This document shows positions 37,501 through 45,373 of a stretch of DNA of 49,653 nt, in pieces. Positions within the stretch are counted from its first letter, which is position 1. Every line of letters begins with the position of its first letter. Location: assembly GCA_018065185.1 (NCBI GenBank), contig JAGHTU010000014.1:1-49653 (forward strand). Direction: 5' to 3'. A program made the translations under genes and the position numbers. Below the pieces are notes generated by a model that made no database searches, had not been told where the DNA came from, and saw only the letters and a list, made by a program, of their open reading frames with translations. The DNA comes from Candidatus Equicola faecalis (GTDB lineage Bacteria > Bacteroidota > Bacteroidia > Bacteroidales > Bacteroidaceae).

Positions 37501-37692
37501 ACCATCAAAATCGGTAACCGTTCCGATTGAAGGTGTTCCCTTCACAATCACAGAGGCGCCAATAAGGCTCTCTCCGCTACCATCGACAACCGTACCACGG
37601 ATGTTGACTTGTGCAAAACCTAATGCACAGAACATTACGATTGACAGCATTGTCAGAGTAGCTCTTTTCAAATTTTGTCTTGAATGTTTCAT
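34576..37692 (-). CDS. XusA: SusC-like TonB-dependent xylo-oligosaccharide receptor
   Basis: A 1038-residue receptor with signal peptide (1-27), carboxypeptidase-regulatory-like domain (about 29-105; GTVVDGSGESLIGASV) and LNEVVVVGYGQQ segment. The plug (about 115-235) includes LVLVDGIERPM and GVKGANGVILITTKRG, and a 22-strand barrel ends in RINFGLRIGF. First gene of the core operon xusA-B-C-D-E-xyn10C, with a long leader of about 180 nt if the -7 element at 37882-37889 is used. Confidence 0.94.
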   Translation of the reverse strand: MKHSRQNLKRATLTMLSIVMFCALGFAQVNIRGTVVDGSGESLIGASVIVKGTPSIGTVTDFDGNFSLNVPSEASTIVVSYVGMDTKEVKVGKQRKLNITLTETSQLNEVVVVGYGQQKKASVVGAITQASSKTLERSLGVPDLGTALTGNLPGVITTSSSGMPGEEEPTIVIRGASSWNGSSPLVLVDGIERPMSSVDITSVENISVLKDASATAVYGVKGANGVILITTKRGHEGKAKVNASFNAIMKSVSKLPNKLDSYDALIARNRAAEHELSLEPSSWSVMKPMSFIENYRNQTTLEQRERYANVDWQDVMFKDNAMSYNANVNVSGGTSFVRYFASVDFQKEGDLYREYDNGRGYQSGYDYNRVNVRSNLDFNVTKTTVMKLNLAGSSARKSNPWNLNADTDYFLARNWASVYSAAPDVFLPIYSDGGIGYYPADPNVPNSISQLYQGGRRTTNTTRINTDLVLEQDLKFITKGLNFRGMISWDNVFEEGSRGVEDAYNDPQYEYIDPETGIVNHKQPYDQTTHFDYSPAIAWITHGGSVNDWSTQRNLTYQMQLNWARKFGQHDVTAMGLFQRQETAWGSMIPTKREDWVFRLTYNFAGRYFAEYNGAYNGSEKFSSDNRFAFFHSGALGWLVSEEKFWKPISPYVDMLKIRGSYGEIGDDNTADRWLYMTTWAYGGNTVIDVSQGQSPYQFYRESTVGNPDVKWETVKKLNIGIDFSLFRGLFVGNIDFFRDNRVDVLAGGGNRSIPSYFGQTAPTANLGEVTNTGYELSLRFNKVLANKMRFWAEANMTHAKSKINKIEEPQFYPAYQKKTGFAINQVKSYIDKGFVNNYDELYGSPKHDTNDGHRLPGDYYIVDFNGDGVVDVYDSAPYGYSSIPENTYSATIGWEYKGFSAFAQFYGVTNVTREVALTDFQYHLNAVFDNGTWWSKDNTSADVPVSRFNTTPSYADGTRYLYDGSYIRLKNVEVAYTFTQNWMKKAGIDYLRLSCSGNNLWLWTHMPDDREINDFYSGSLGAYPTVKRINFGLRIGF

Positions 37693-38136
37693 AAATAACT
37701 TAAAATTTGTTCATAGGTTTAATTTGTTAATAAATATGTTAATAATCTCTCGTTTCTTTCCACTCACAACACACCACAAAAGGCATCTTGCGTTACAGGA
37801 CATAAAATAATCTGCATCATTTGCATCACTAAAAATCGTTAATAATCGATAAATTGTTTTCGTAGTATATATATTACGGCACAAAAGTATTTATAATATA
37901 AATACTCTTTATTAAATATTGACTACATTCCGTTAAAATATGTTTCATCAATTCACAAATATTTACACACTCGTCGAATTTATCGCACAAATTAACAAAC
38001 AAATCTTACGAGCCAAGCACTCCTATTTTCGGCACTTTTAACACCATTTCACCGACAACAAACACCCGTCTCGCAAATAAGAAAAAGTCAAACAAAAGAA
38101 ACAGTCTTAAAAATCGACCCATCAACCTTGCTCAAT
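37693..38136. other. xusA leader and promoter region, otherwise empty
   Basis: An AT-rich, non-coding segment. It holds GTTAATAAATAT (37726-37737), also present in the leader of the other SusC gene, and the candidate -7 element at 37882-37889. Nothing else was recognised up to array C. Confidence 0.6.
37882..37889 (-). promoter_or_regulatory. Candidate -7 element of the xus operon
   Basis: TACTTTTG on the minus strand fits TAnnTTTG. No TTTG is seen 19-21 nt upstream, as expected if the promoter depends on an activator such as the hybrid regulator. Confidence 0.5.
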
Positions 38137-38268
38137 CAAACGCACGAGTTGGGCAAATCAAACTGACGAGTTGAGCAAATCAAACTGACAAGTTGAGCAA
38201 ATCAAACTGACAAGTTGGGCAAATCAAACTGACAAGTTGGGCAAATCAAATTGATGCGCTGGCTTAAT
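38137..38268. repeat. 22-bp tandem repeat array C
   Basis: Five 22-bp units (38137-38158, 38159-38180, 38181-38202, 38203-38224, 38225-38246) and a degenerate sixth. The four central units carry the dyad AACTGAC(A/G)AGTT, that is AACT and AGTT with four bases between. Each clear unit ends in GCAAAT. It is the longest and most uniform array of the window. Confidence 0.92.
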
Positions 38269-38367
38269 TAAGTGGCCTTTACCATTTAAGAAAAGCATAC
38301 TGGAGAAGCATTCATTCGGACAGGCTGCCCCACTGGCATAGGAATAACTTAACCATCAATTAGAAAA

Positions 38368-38594
38368 AAAAATCGCCTTTATCCACACGATGCCTCAAGG
38401 TCAAACCAACAGAGCCTCCAACTTGTCACGACGATTTACCCAAATTGTCACGACAATTCACTCAAATTGTCACGACGATTTTATCGAATTGTCACGACGA
38501 TTCGTAGGCTCCGAGCGGAAGAGGACGAGGCAAAGATGAGAAAACATCAACTTACCGGCAGTTACAAACTGACAATTCATCAAGCTCACGTTAA
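38368..38594. repeat. Dispersed intergenic element, copy 2 (contains array D)
   Basis: Colinear with 11502-11750: same 18-nt left end (38368-38385), GAGCCTCC (38412-38419), identical 33-nt right block (38506-38538) and ACGTTAA (38588-38594). The left flank is 22 nt shorter than in copy 1. The promoter-like TTTG that follows copy 1 is not kept here. Confidence 0.88.
38423..38505. repeat. 22-bp tandem repeat array D
   Basis: Units 38423-38444, 38445-38466, 38467-38488 and a partial fourth to about 38505, each starting TTGTCACGAC. The small dyad is GTC-AC/GT-GAC-like. The period is 22 bp, as in the other three arrays, and the unit is related to that of array B. Confidence 0.88.
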
Positions 38595-38623
38595 CTCAAA
38601 AGACTATAGCAAAGAAAACAATA

Positions 38624-38649
38624 GTGAGTCCGATACAAATCGGACTCAC
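38624..38649 (-). terminator. Terminator of the additional SusC/SusD operon
   Basis: Perfect 11-bp arms (GTGAGTCCGAT 38624-38634; ATCGGACTCAC 38639-38649) with a 4-nt loop and T-rich sequence after it on the minus strand, 67 nt beyond the SusD stop. Confidence 0.82.
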
Positions 38650-38715
38650 CACATATAGAAATCTTACTAATAAGCAGTTCTTTTTCAAGTTACTTCAAGA
38701 ACCCATAAAAGATTA

Positions 38716-40758
38716 TTAGTATCCCGGGTTCTGATAAGCCTTCTTCTCATCTGCCGACATTTCCAGAGCATCGATCTGCCCCTGTGGAATAGGACGCAAA
38801 TAATTTTTAGGATTTATCTTACGCTCAACAACTGAGCTCTTATGCTCAGAGAATGACATTCCACCCATAGTATATTCAGCTGCACGAATGTCCCAAGTCT
38901 GGGTACGAGCAAGTTCATACCAGCGGTGACCTTCACCAAAGTACTCACGGCTACGCTCATCAAGAATATAGTCAATAGTTATGACTTGAGGAGTAGCATC
39001 TTCCATAGCCTTTTCTGCAGCCTTCCTTGCCACAGGATCCTGATCAACAGGTTCACCATTATTATTATCCCAACGCCAATGTGAAGCACGCTTACGGATG
39101 GTAAGAAGAAGTTCACGGGCTGTATTACCAGAAATAGCAGTTGCACCCTTTACATTAGCCTCTGCTGCTATGAAGAACAATTCTGAATATTTAGCAATCA
39201 CGAATGGGCGAGTACTACCAGAGTTCACACCAGCACCGAAGCCTGTTCCATTATCTGTACGATAAGGACCTATCTTCCACAATACTGGGTACAACTGACG
39301 TGTGATGTCGCTCGGGTTGATTACGAAATCAGCACGGCCAGGAAGAACACCTGCGCAAACCCCTGCGTTTTTATCATCATACTTTACATTCGGATCATCT
39401 TTATCAAGGAATGTGAGCACAGGTTCACCAAGACCATAATTATGGCCCTCTATATCTGCTGCGTAAGCACCCCATTCACCCGGATGGATTGGCAAGCCGT
39501 TAGCACCTGGCAAAGTTTTAGGAGAAACCTTGTCTGCACTTGCAGCTGCTTTCTGCCAGTTGGCACGGAAGATATAAGTAAACGTACCATCATAACGAGA
39601 GTCAAGCTTCTTATCTGCGAATGTCTTTGTGAAAACCTCAATGATAGGAGCCATACGAGTCCAAGGACGACCGAGTCCAGGAACGAGGTCACGCTGTACA
39701 GGATTTGTGCCATCAATAGACATCAAAGTATAGTTACAGCAAGGGAACCATGAAGTGAAGTTTTCAGGAGCCGCACCATTACCCCAAGCATTCTTGCCTA
39801 CACCATTATAAAGGTCGCTCTGCTCAGTATGGTCTGCCCACAACAGCCATTCCTTATTACGGTCGTTTGTAGGAACGTTCACATCATAATAGCAATCCTC
39901 CAAATCATAAGGCTTGTCTGTATCAGTAAGAGCAGCCATAGCTGTATCGTAAGCCTTCTGGAAATAATATTTTGCATCATGAGCAGGATCGCCATTAAAT
40001 TCTATATCCGTATAACCGACAGATTTACCATTAATTTCTGGATATGTAGGAATCCCTCTTGGGTTTTCAAGCCACCATGCGTACGTCAGATAAGCCTTAG
40101 CAAGATAAGTGCGGGCAACAGTCTTCGTAACTGCACCAGTCACACGCGGAGTGTTTGGCAGATCGTTTACAGCCTTTTCCAAATCAGGGAAAATACATCT
40201 TCTATAAACCTCAGCCACTGTGTTACGAACAGATGTACGTGTTGAATTCGTGTTATACTGAAGTTCGCCAGCACCAAGATCCAATGGCACACCACCGAAG
40301 TTACGAACCAGATGGAAATAATAGAATGCACGGAAGAAATAAGCTTCAGCAATCTTACCCTTATCCATTCCGCCTTCTTCAGCGAACTGGATCACACCAC
40401 TTGCCGTATTAATATAAGGGAACACATCCCAGAATCTGCCAGCGTCAGAATTGGTTGGAGTCATTGGCGTACCTGTAAAGTCAGAAGCCATAAAGTTCTC
40501 ACTACCACCACTCTGACCATAAGTATATTCATCTGTTCCTGTTTCAAGAGAACTATAAACATATCCGTTACCATAGAGGCTACGCAATTCAGCATACAAA
40601 GATGTCAGACCACCTTCTACACCCTTATCTGTAGCAAAATAAGATGGGTCGAAAGAAGATCTTGGCTGTTCATCAAGTACGTTACAAGAAGTCAAACCGA
40701 ATGCAAAAGCAAACGTGAGTGCCAATAAAATATTAATCTTTTTCATTGTCTTCTTCAT
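38716..40758 (-). CDS. SusD-like lipoprotein of the additional pair
   Basis: A 680-residue SusD/RagB-family lipoprotein with lipobox GLTSC (Cys25) followed by NVLDEQPRSSFDP. The central part has KAYLTYAWW-type helices. The C-terminal RagB signature includes KYSELFFIAAEANVKG and DERSREYFGEGHRWYELAR. It starts one nucleotide after the SusC stop (an alternative start is 40746). Substrate unknown; the place inside the xylan locus suggests a hemicellulose fragment. A terminator follows at once, so the pair forms its own two-gene operon. Confidence 0.92.
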   Translation of the reverse strand: MKKTMKKINILLALTFAFAFGLTSCNVLDEQPRSSFDPSYFATDKGVEGGLTSLYAELRSLYGNGYVYSSLETGTDEYTYGQSGGSENFMASDFTGTPMTPTNSDAGRFWDVFPYINTASGVIQFAEEGGMDKGKIAEAYFFRAFYYFHLVRNFGGVPLDLGAGELQYNTNSTRTSVRNTVAEVYRRCIFPDLEKAVNDLPNTPRVTGAVTKTVARTYLAKAYLTYAWWLENPRGIPTYPEINGKSVGYTDIEFNGDPAHDAKYYFQKAYDTAMAALTDTDKPYDLEDCYYDVNVPTNDRNKEWLLWADHTEQSDLYNGVGKNAWGNGAAPENFTSWFPCCNYTLMSIDGTNPVQRDLVPGLGRPWTRMAPIIEVFTKTFADKKLDSRYDGTFTYIFRANWQKAAASADKVSPKTLPGANGLPIHPGEWGAYAADIEGHNYGLGEPVLTFLDKDDPNVKYDDKNAGVCAGVLPGRADFVINPSDITRQLYPVLWKIGPYRTDNGTGFGAGVNSGSTRPFVIAKYSELFFIAAEANVKGATAISGNTARELLLTIRKRASHWRWDNNNGEPVDQDPVARKAAEKAMEDATPQVITIDYILDERSREYFGEGHRWYELARTQTWDIRAAEYTMGGMSFSEHKSSVVERKINPKNYLRPIPQGQIDALEMSADEKKAYQNPGY

Positions 40759-40759
40759 T

Positions 40760-43700
40760 TTAGAAAGTTAAGTTAAGACCAAACAAGAAATTACGAGTAG
40801 AAGGAGTATTGTATCCGATAATTGGCAACTTGTGAGCACCCGTGTAACCATCGAAAGTCACAGCAGTTGTACCACCATTGTGTGCATACGTATTAGTCTC
40901 TGGATCCAAACCACATTCATTCTTATAAGGTGAGAAGAATACAAACGGATTCTGTACCGTTGCATAAACGCGCAGACGATCAATACCTAAACTCTTGATT
41001 GCTGAAATATTCTCAAAGCTGTAACCCAGAGTTATAGTACGAATCTTCATATAACCTGCATTGAAATAACCCAGTGTAGAACCATACTTAGGGTTGTCAC
41101 CTGAAAGGACACCACCTGGCTTCGGATAATCATTTGTAGGGTTATCCTCTGTCCAATAGTTCACATCAAGCTGACCACGACGACCAGTGAGCATATTCAA
41201 ATATCCGTTTGAAGAGTGGATAGCAGAAATCAACTTACCGCCAATCTGGAATGCACCGATAACAGAGAAGTCGAAACCTTTATAATATACATCAGTATTG
41301 AAACCTCCCATAAGGTCTGGCTCCATAGAGATAATCTGACGATCATCAGGACCGATAGCGCGCTTTGGCGTACCATCTTCATTATAACCACCTGTATATT
41401 CCACCTTAATCATACCTGCATTACCACCTGGCTCAAGAAGCTGGCGCAGAGGCTCTTCATCAGTCTGCCAAATACCAATCTTGTTGTAGTCATAGATACA
41501 ATCAATTGGGTGACCTACAAACCAACGGTTGCCTTCATCCCTGTCGGCACCTGATGCCAAAGCAGTCAGTTCGTTATGGTTAGCATAGATGTTTACGCCT
41601 AAGTTCCAAGTCCATCCCTTATAATTATCGAGGATGATACCATTCAATCCGAGTTCGAAACCATTGTTCTTAGTCTCACCGATGTTTGAAGTGAAACTAC
41701 TAACACCAGATGTAGGAGGCATAGAAACAGCAAGAAGCAAATCGTTTGTCTTCTGAGTATAGTATTCAAATGTACCGTTCAAACGGCCAGAAAGGAGAGA
41801 GAAGTCGAGACCGAAGTTCCAAGTCTTCGTATATTCCCATCCGAGGTTTGGATTTGAAAGGCTTGAGATATAATAACCTGTTGCACCTGTATCACCGAAA
41901 TTATAGAATACAGAACTCAATGAACCGAGTGTAGAATATGGAGCAATACTCTGGTTAGATGTTTCACCATAACCAACACGAAGTTTGAGGTTGTCAATCC
42001 AAGTGATAGGCTTCATGAAGTTCTCACGTGCAATATTCCAACCTGCAGAAATAGCAGGATATGTATGCCACTTATGACCTTCTGCCAATCGTGAAGAACC
42101 ATCAGCACGCAGAGCAACACTTGCCATATACTTATTGTCGTAATCGTACATAACACGACCCATTACTGATGAAAGTCCACTCTCCCAATAGTTCTGATAT
42201 GCCGGATTCACCGTAATATTCTGGTATGCAGTACCAATATTGAAATACTGGAAATATTCTGCAGGAATCTCCTGACCAGACATGTGAGTCTGCTCATATC
42301 TTGTCTGCTCTGCAGAATAGAGACCTGTTACGTTTACATGATGCTTTTCAGCGAATGTGCGGTCGTAAGTCAGGATATTTTCAACACTCCAGTTCTTAGT
42401 AACTGACTGCTGTACTGAAGCAGAGTTGATAGTCGTTGCGTTAATGTTGTTAACACCTGTACCCGTGAAAGAACCAATCTTGGAATCACGATAGTTCAAA
42501 CCAACGTTCATACGATAACTCAAACCTTCAATCCAAGGGCACTTAACCTCTGCGAATACAGTATTGTAAGTACCCAGTCCCTTATTCTCGTTCATCCACG
42601 AATTCTTCAATCCGTCAATAATGTCTGGAGTGAGGATGACATTCTCGTCAGCATTCATCTTGATTGTACGCTTCAGGTTGCCTTCTGCATCGTAAGGATT
42701 TGCGATAGGAGTAGCACTCAAAACACCATAGAGACCAATCTGACTACCCTTTTGCATACTGAAACTTGTGTTAGTAGAGAGACCGAAACGGAAGAAGTCA
42801 CCTACCTTCTGGTCAATATTACCGCGGAGAGAATAACGTGAATAGTCCTGCCCAGGAACTACGGATGCATCCTTATAGTAACCTGCGCCGAAGCTATAAG
42901 CACCACCTACGGTACCACCCTGTACGCCTACATTATGGCTCTGAGTGTAACCTGACTGGAAGAACATATCCTGCCAATCCGTATCAACGTCATTACTTTC
43001 ATCAGGACCATTGTCAACATAAACAGTACCAGTAGTTTCGTGAGTACGCAAATAGTCGCGCAAAGCCACGAACTGCTTACCGTTCATCATCGGATACTTG
43101 TGGAACACCTTCTTAAAGCCAGCATACATATTATATGTAACCTTAGCAGGTGAGCCCTGAGAACCCTTAGTGGTAGTAATCATGATGACACCATTAGCAC
43201 CACGAGAACCATAGATAGCTGTTGCAGAAGCATCCTTCAAGATGTCCATACTCTTGATGTCGGCAGGGTTAATGTCTGACAGATTACCCATAAAAGGTAT
43301 TCCATCAAGGACAATCAGCGGGTCATTGCTTGCACTCAGAGAGCGCTGACCACGAATACGAATCTGCATTTCTGCACCTGGCTGAGAAGAAGTCTGTGTC
43401 ATTACAACACCAGGCATACGACCTGCAAGAGCGTAAGCCACGTTTGTAGCTGCCACCTGATTCAACTTTTCACCACCGATGTTTGCTACTGATCCAGTTA
43501 CTGCCTCACGACGCTGTGTACCGTAACCGATAACAACAACCTCGTTTAGAGATTTCTGATCTTCCTTGAGCACAACCTTCAAATTACTGCGTCCACCGAC
43601 CTTTACCGTCTGAGCGACAAAGCCTACATAAGACACCGTAAGAGAAGCGTTTGCATCAGCATTAAGTGAGAAGTTACCATTCAAATCAGTAACTGCACCC

Positions 43701-43852
43701 GTCCCTGTGCCGTCAACCTTAATGGTTGCACCAATGACAGGATCTCCATTTGAGTCAAGGACAACACCCTTGACAGACTGAGCTGAAATTGCCGTTACCA
43801 TAAAGGTAAATAACAACATCAGCGTCACTCGCATGAATTTCAAATTTAACAT
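40760..43852 (-). CDS. SusC-like TonB-dependent receptor of the additional pair
   Basis: A 1030-residue receptor with signal peptide (1-24), carboxypeptidase-regulatory-like domain (about 27-105; GVVLDSNGDPVIGATI) and LNEVVVIGYGTQ segment. The plug (about 115-225) includes LIVLDGIPFMG and GSRGANGVIMITT, and the barrel ends in NFLFGLNLTF. It is not part of the xusA-E set and has its own candidate promoter. It may import oligosaccharides of another size or decoration. ATG at 43852 is used; 43834 is an alternative. Confidence 0.93.
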   Translation of the reverse strand: MLNLKFMRVTLMLLFTFMVTAISAQSVKGVVLDSNGDPVIGATIKVDGTGTGAVTDLNGNFSLNADANASLTVSYVGFVAQTVKVGGRSNLKVVLKEDQKSLNEVVVIGYGTQRREAVTGSVANIGGEKLNQVAATNVAYALAGRMPGVVMTQTSSQPGAEMQIRIRGQRSLSASNDPLIVLDGIPFMGNLSDINPADIKSMDILKDASATAIYGSRGANGVIMITTTKGSQGSPAKVTYNMYAGFKKVFHKYPMMNGKQFVALRDYLRTHETTGTVYVDNGPDESNDVDTDWQDMFFQSGYTQSHNVGVQGGTVGGAYSFGAGYYKDASVVPGQDYSRYSLRGNIDQKVGDFFRFGLSTNTSFSMQKGSQIGLYGVLSATPIANPYDAEGNLKRTIKMNADENVILTPDIIDGLKNSWMNENKGLGTYNTVFAEVKCPWIEGLSYRMNVGLNYRDSKIGSFTGTGVNNINATTINSASVQQSVTKNWSVENILTYDRTFAEKHHVNVTGLYSAEQTRYEQTHMSGQEIPAEYFQYFNIGTAYQNITVNPAYQNYWESGLSSVMGRVMYDYDNKYMASVALRADGSSRLAEGHKWHTYPAISAGWNIARENFMKPITWIDNLKLRVGYGETSNQSIAPYSTLGSLSSVFYNFGDTGATGYYISSLSNPNLGWEYTKTWNFGLDFSLLSGRLNGTFEYYTQKTNDLLLAVSMPPTSGVSSFTSNIGETKNNGFELGLNGIILDNYKGWTWNLGVNIYANHNELTALASGADRDEGNRWFVGHPIDCIYDYNKIGIWQTDEEPLRQLLEPGGNAGMIKVEYTGGYNEDGTPKRAIGPDDRQIISMEPDLMGGFNTDVYYKGFDFSVIGAFQIGGKLISAIHSSNGYLNMLTGRRGQLDVNYWTEDNPTNDYPKPGGVLSGDNPKYGSTLGYFNAGYMKIRTITLGYSFENISAIKSLGIDRLRVYATVQNPFVFFSPYKNECGLDPETNTYAHNGGTTAVTFDGYTGAHKLPIIGYNTPSTRNFLFGLNLTF

Positions 43853-43968
43853 AAAGCTTTTGTTTTAATTAATAAAATAAGTTAATAAATATTTTTAGGT
43901 AAAAATGATTGGTTAATTATATTCACACATCTATTGTTTTATCATAGCATTCTCCAAAATTCAACTTG

Positions 43969-43976
43969 CAAATATA
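43969..43976 (-). promoter_or_regulatory. Candidate -7 element of the additional SusC/SusD operon
   Basis: TATATTTG on the minus strand, giving a leader of about 110 nt. No TTTG with the proper spacing is seen. Confidence 0.45.
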
Positions 43977-44068
43977 CACATTTTTTAACAATCAAGAAAG
44001 AATACATAATTTTTTTAGTTTTCAAATGTAACAGATAAAGGTATTTATCAAACAAAGAAAAAAATTAC

Positions 44069-44076
44069 TATATTTG
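44069..44076 (+). promoter_or_regulatory. Candidate -7 element of the esterase-symporter-GH43-GH67 operon
   Basis: TATATTTG, 30 nt before the ATG at 44107. A weak TTTA lies 21 nt upstream at 44044-44047. It is divergent from the SusC promoter about 100 bp away. Confidence 0.5.
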
Positions 44077-44106
44077 CATTGTCTTAGAACCAAAACGAAA
44101 AAAACT

Positions 44107-45324
44107 ATGAACCTTAAACAATCTCTTAAAAACCGGAATATAACAAGCAATGTATTCCTTATTATATTATGCGTATTCGCATTTTCTTCCGCAAATGCCC
44201 AATCATGGGTCTGCACATGGGCAACAGCACCGATGAATACCGTAGAAAACAATATGCCGCCAGTAAGTCTAGGCAATCACGCCTTGCGGCAAATCGTACA
44301 TGTATCATGTGGAGGAGATTCGATACGCCTCAAATTGAGCAATGAATATAGTGAGGCTCCGCTTGAGATTCGTTCCGTATTTATTGCAGACTATCAGGAT
44401 TCATGTAATATAAATAAGAAGACAGCGCGTTTTCTTACGTTCAACGGGAAAAAGGATGTTACGATTAAAGAAAAAAGTGCCATGACTTCCGATGCCATAG
44501 CATACAGACTTTCACCGCTACAGAGACTATCAATAACAATAAATTACGGAAAAGTACCAAACGAGATTACTTCGCACCCTGGTTCACGCACCACATCATA
44601 TATAATAGAAGGAACGGCAAAGGCTGGAACGGCATTTGCAAAAGGCGCACGCACTGACCACTGGTTCAACCTTTCCTCAATAGACGTATATACGAAGAAG
44701 ACAATAAAGAACATTGCCGTACTCGGCAATTCCATTACAGACGGGCGTGGCTCCACCACAAACCTTCAGAATCGCTGGACAGACCGCATGAGCGAAGCAT
44801 TAGGCACAGAATATGCCGTTATGAATCTCGGAATAGGCGGTAATTGTGTCTGCCAGTTCGGACTTGGTGACCCTGCCGTACAACGCTACGACCGCGACAT
44901 CCTCTCACAAACAGGCGTGACAGACATTATCATCTATGAAGGAGTGAACGACATCGGAGGCAGCAGATGGGAACCGGAGAAGAAATGGATAAAAACAGCG
45001 GAGCAGACAGTAGCCGATCTTATTAAATCTTTCGAAGAAATGGTAAAAAAAGCTCACACGCGGGGCATCAAGGTATGGTTAGCTACGATAACTGCATTTG
45101 ATGGGCATTATTACTATACACCTTTCCACGAAACAGCCCGACAAGAAGTAAACAAATGGATTCGTACACAGACGATTGCTGATGGTATAATAGATTTTGA
45201 TAAGTTAACAGCAGACCCTCAGCAGCCATCACGACTTAAAGCCCATTTTACTGAAGACTGGCTTCATCTAACTCCAGAAGGTTACGATGCAATGGGTGGA
45301 TATGCAGCATCCATCATTAAATGA
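44107..45324 (+). CDS. SGNH-fold carbohydrate esterase with N-terminal beta-domain
   Basis: A 405-residue secreted esterase, probably an acetyl xylan/xylo-oligosaccharide esterase. The signal peptide (about 1-32) is followed by a beta-rich domain (about 33-195). An SGNH domain follows, with Ser209 in LGNSITDGRG, Gly in GIGGN, Asn281 in EGVNDIGG, and Asp384 and His387 in DWLHLTPEGY. The frame opens at 44074, but ATG 44107 fits the promoter and the signal peptide better. First gene of a four-gene plus-strand operon. From memory, the P. bryantii xynABDEF cluster also groups an esterase with a symporter, a GH43 and an alpha-glucuronidase; the order differs. Confidence 0.88.
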   Translation: MNLKQSLKNRNITSNVFLIILCVFAFSSANAQSWVCTWATAPMNTVENNMPPVSLGNHALRQIVHVSCGGDSIRLKLSNEYSEAPLEIRSVFIADYQDSCNINKKTARFLTFNGKKDVTIKEKSAMTSDAIAYRLSPLQRLSITINYGKVPNEITSHPGSRTTSYIIEGTAKAGTAFAKGARTDHWFNLSSIDVYTKKTIKNIAVLGNSITDGRGSTTNLQNRWTDRMSEALGTEYAVMNLGIGGNCVCQFGLGDPAVQRYDRDILSQTGVTDIIIYEGVNDIGGSRWEPEKKWIKTAEQTVADLIKSFEEMVKKAHTRGIKVWLATITAFDGHYYYTPFHETARQEVNKWIRTQTIADGIIDFDKLTADPQQPSRLKAHFTEDWLHLTPEGYDAMGGYAASIIK

Positions 45325-45373
45325 GGGCAACAAATGACACAAAACAATCAATAACTTAAAACAATAAGAAAAA

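Noticed and set aside
38467..38658. A 63-residue reading frame with an RLRAEEDEAKM segment, and a similar one in the element near 11660-11753
   Set aside because: It lies in the dispersed repeat element. Between the two copies, differences fall about equally at first, second and third codon positions, so there is no sign of protein selection; the conservation is at DNA level.
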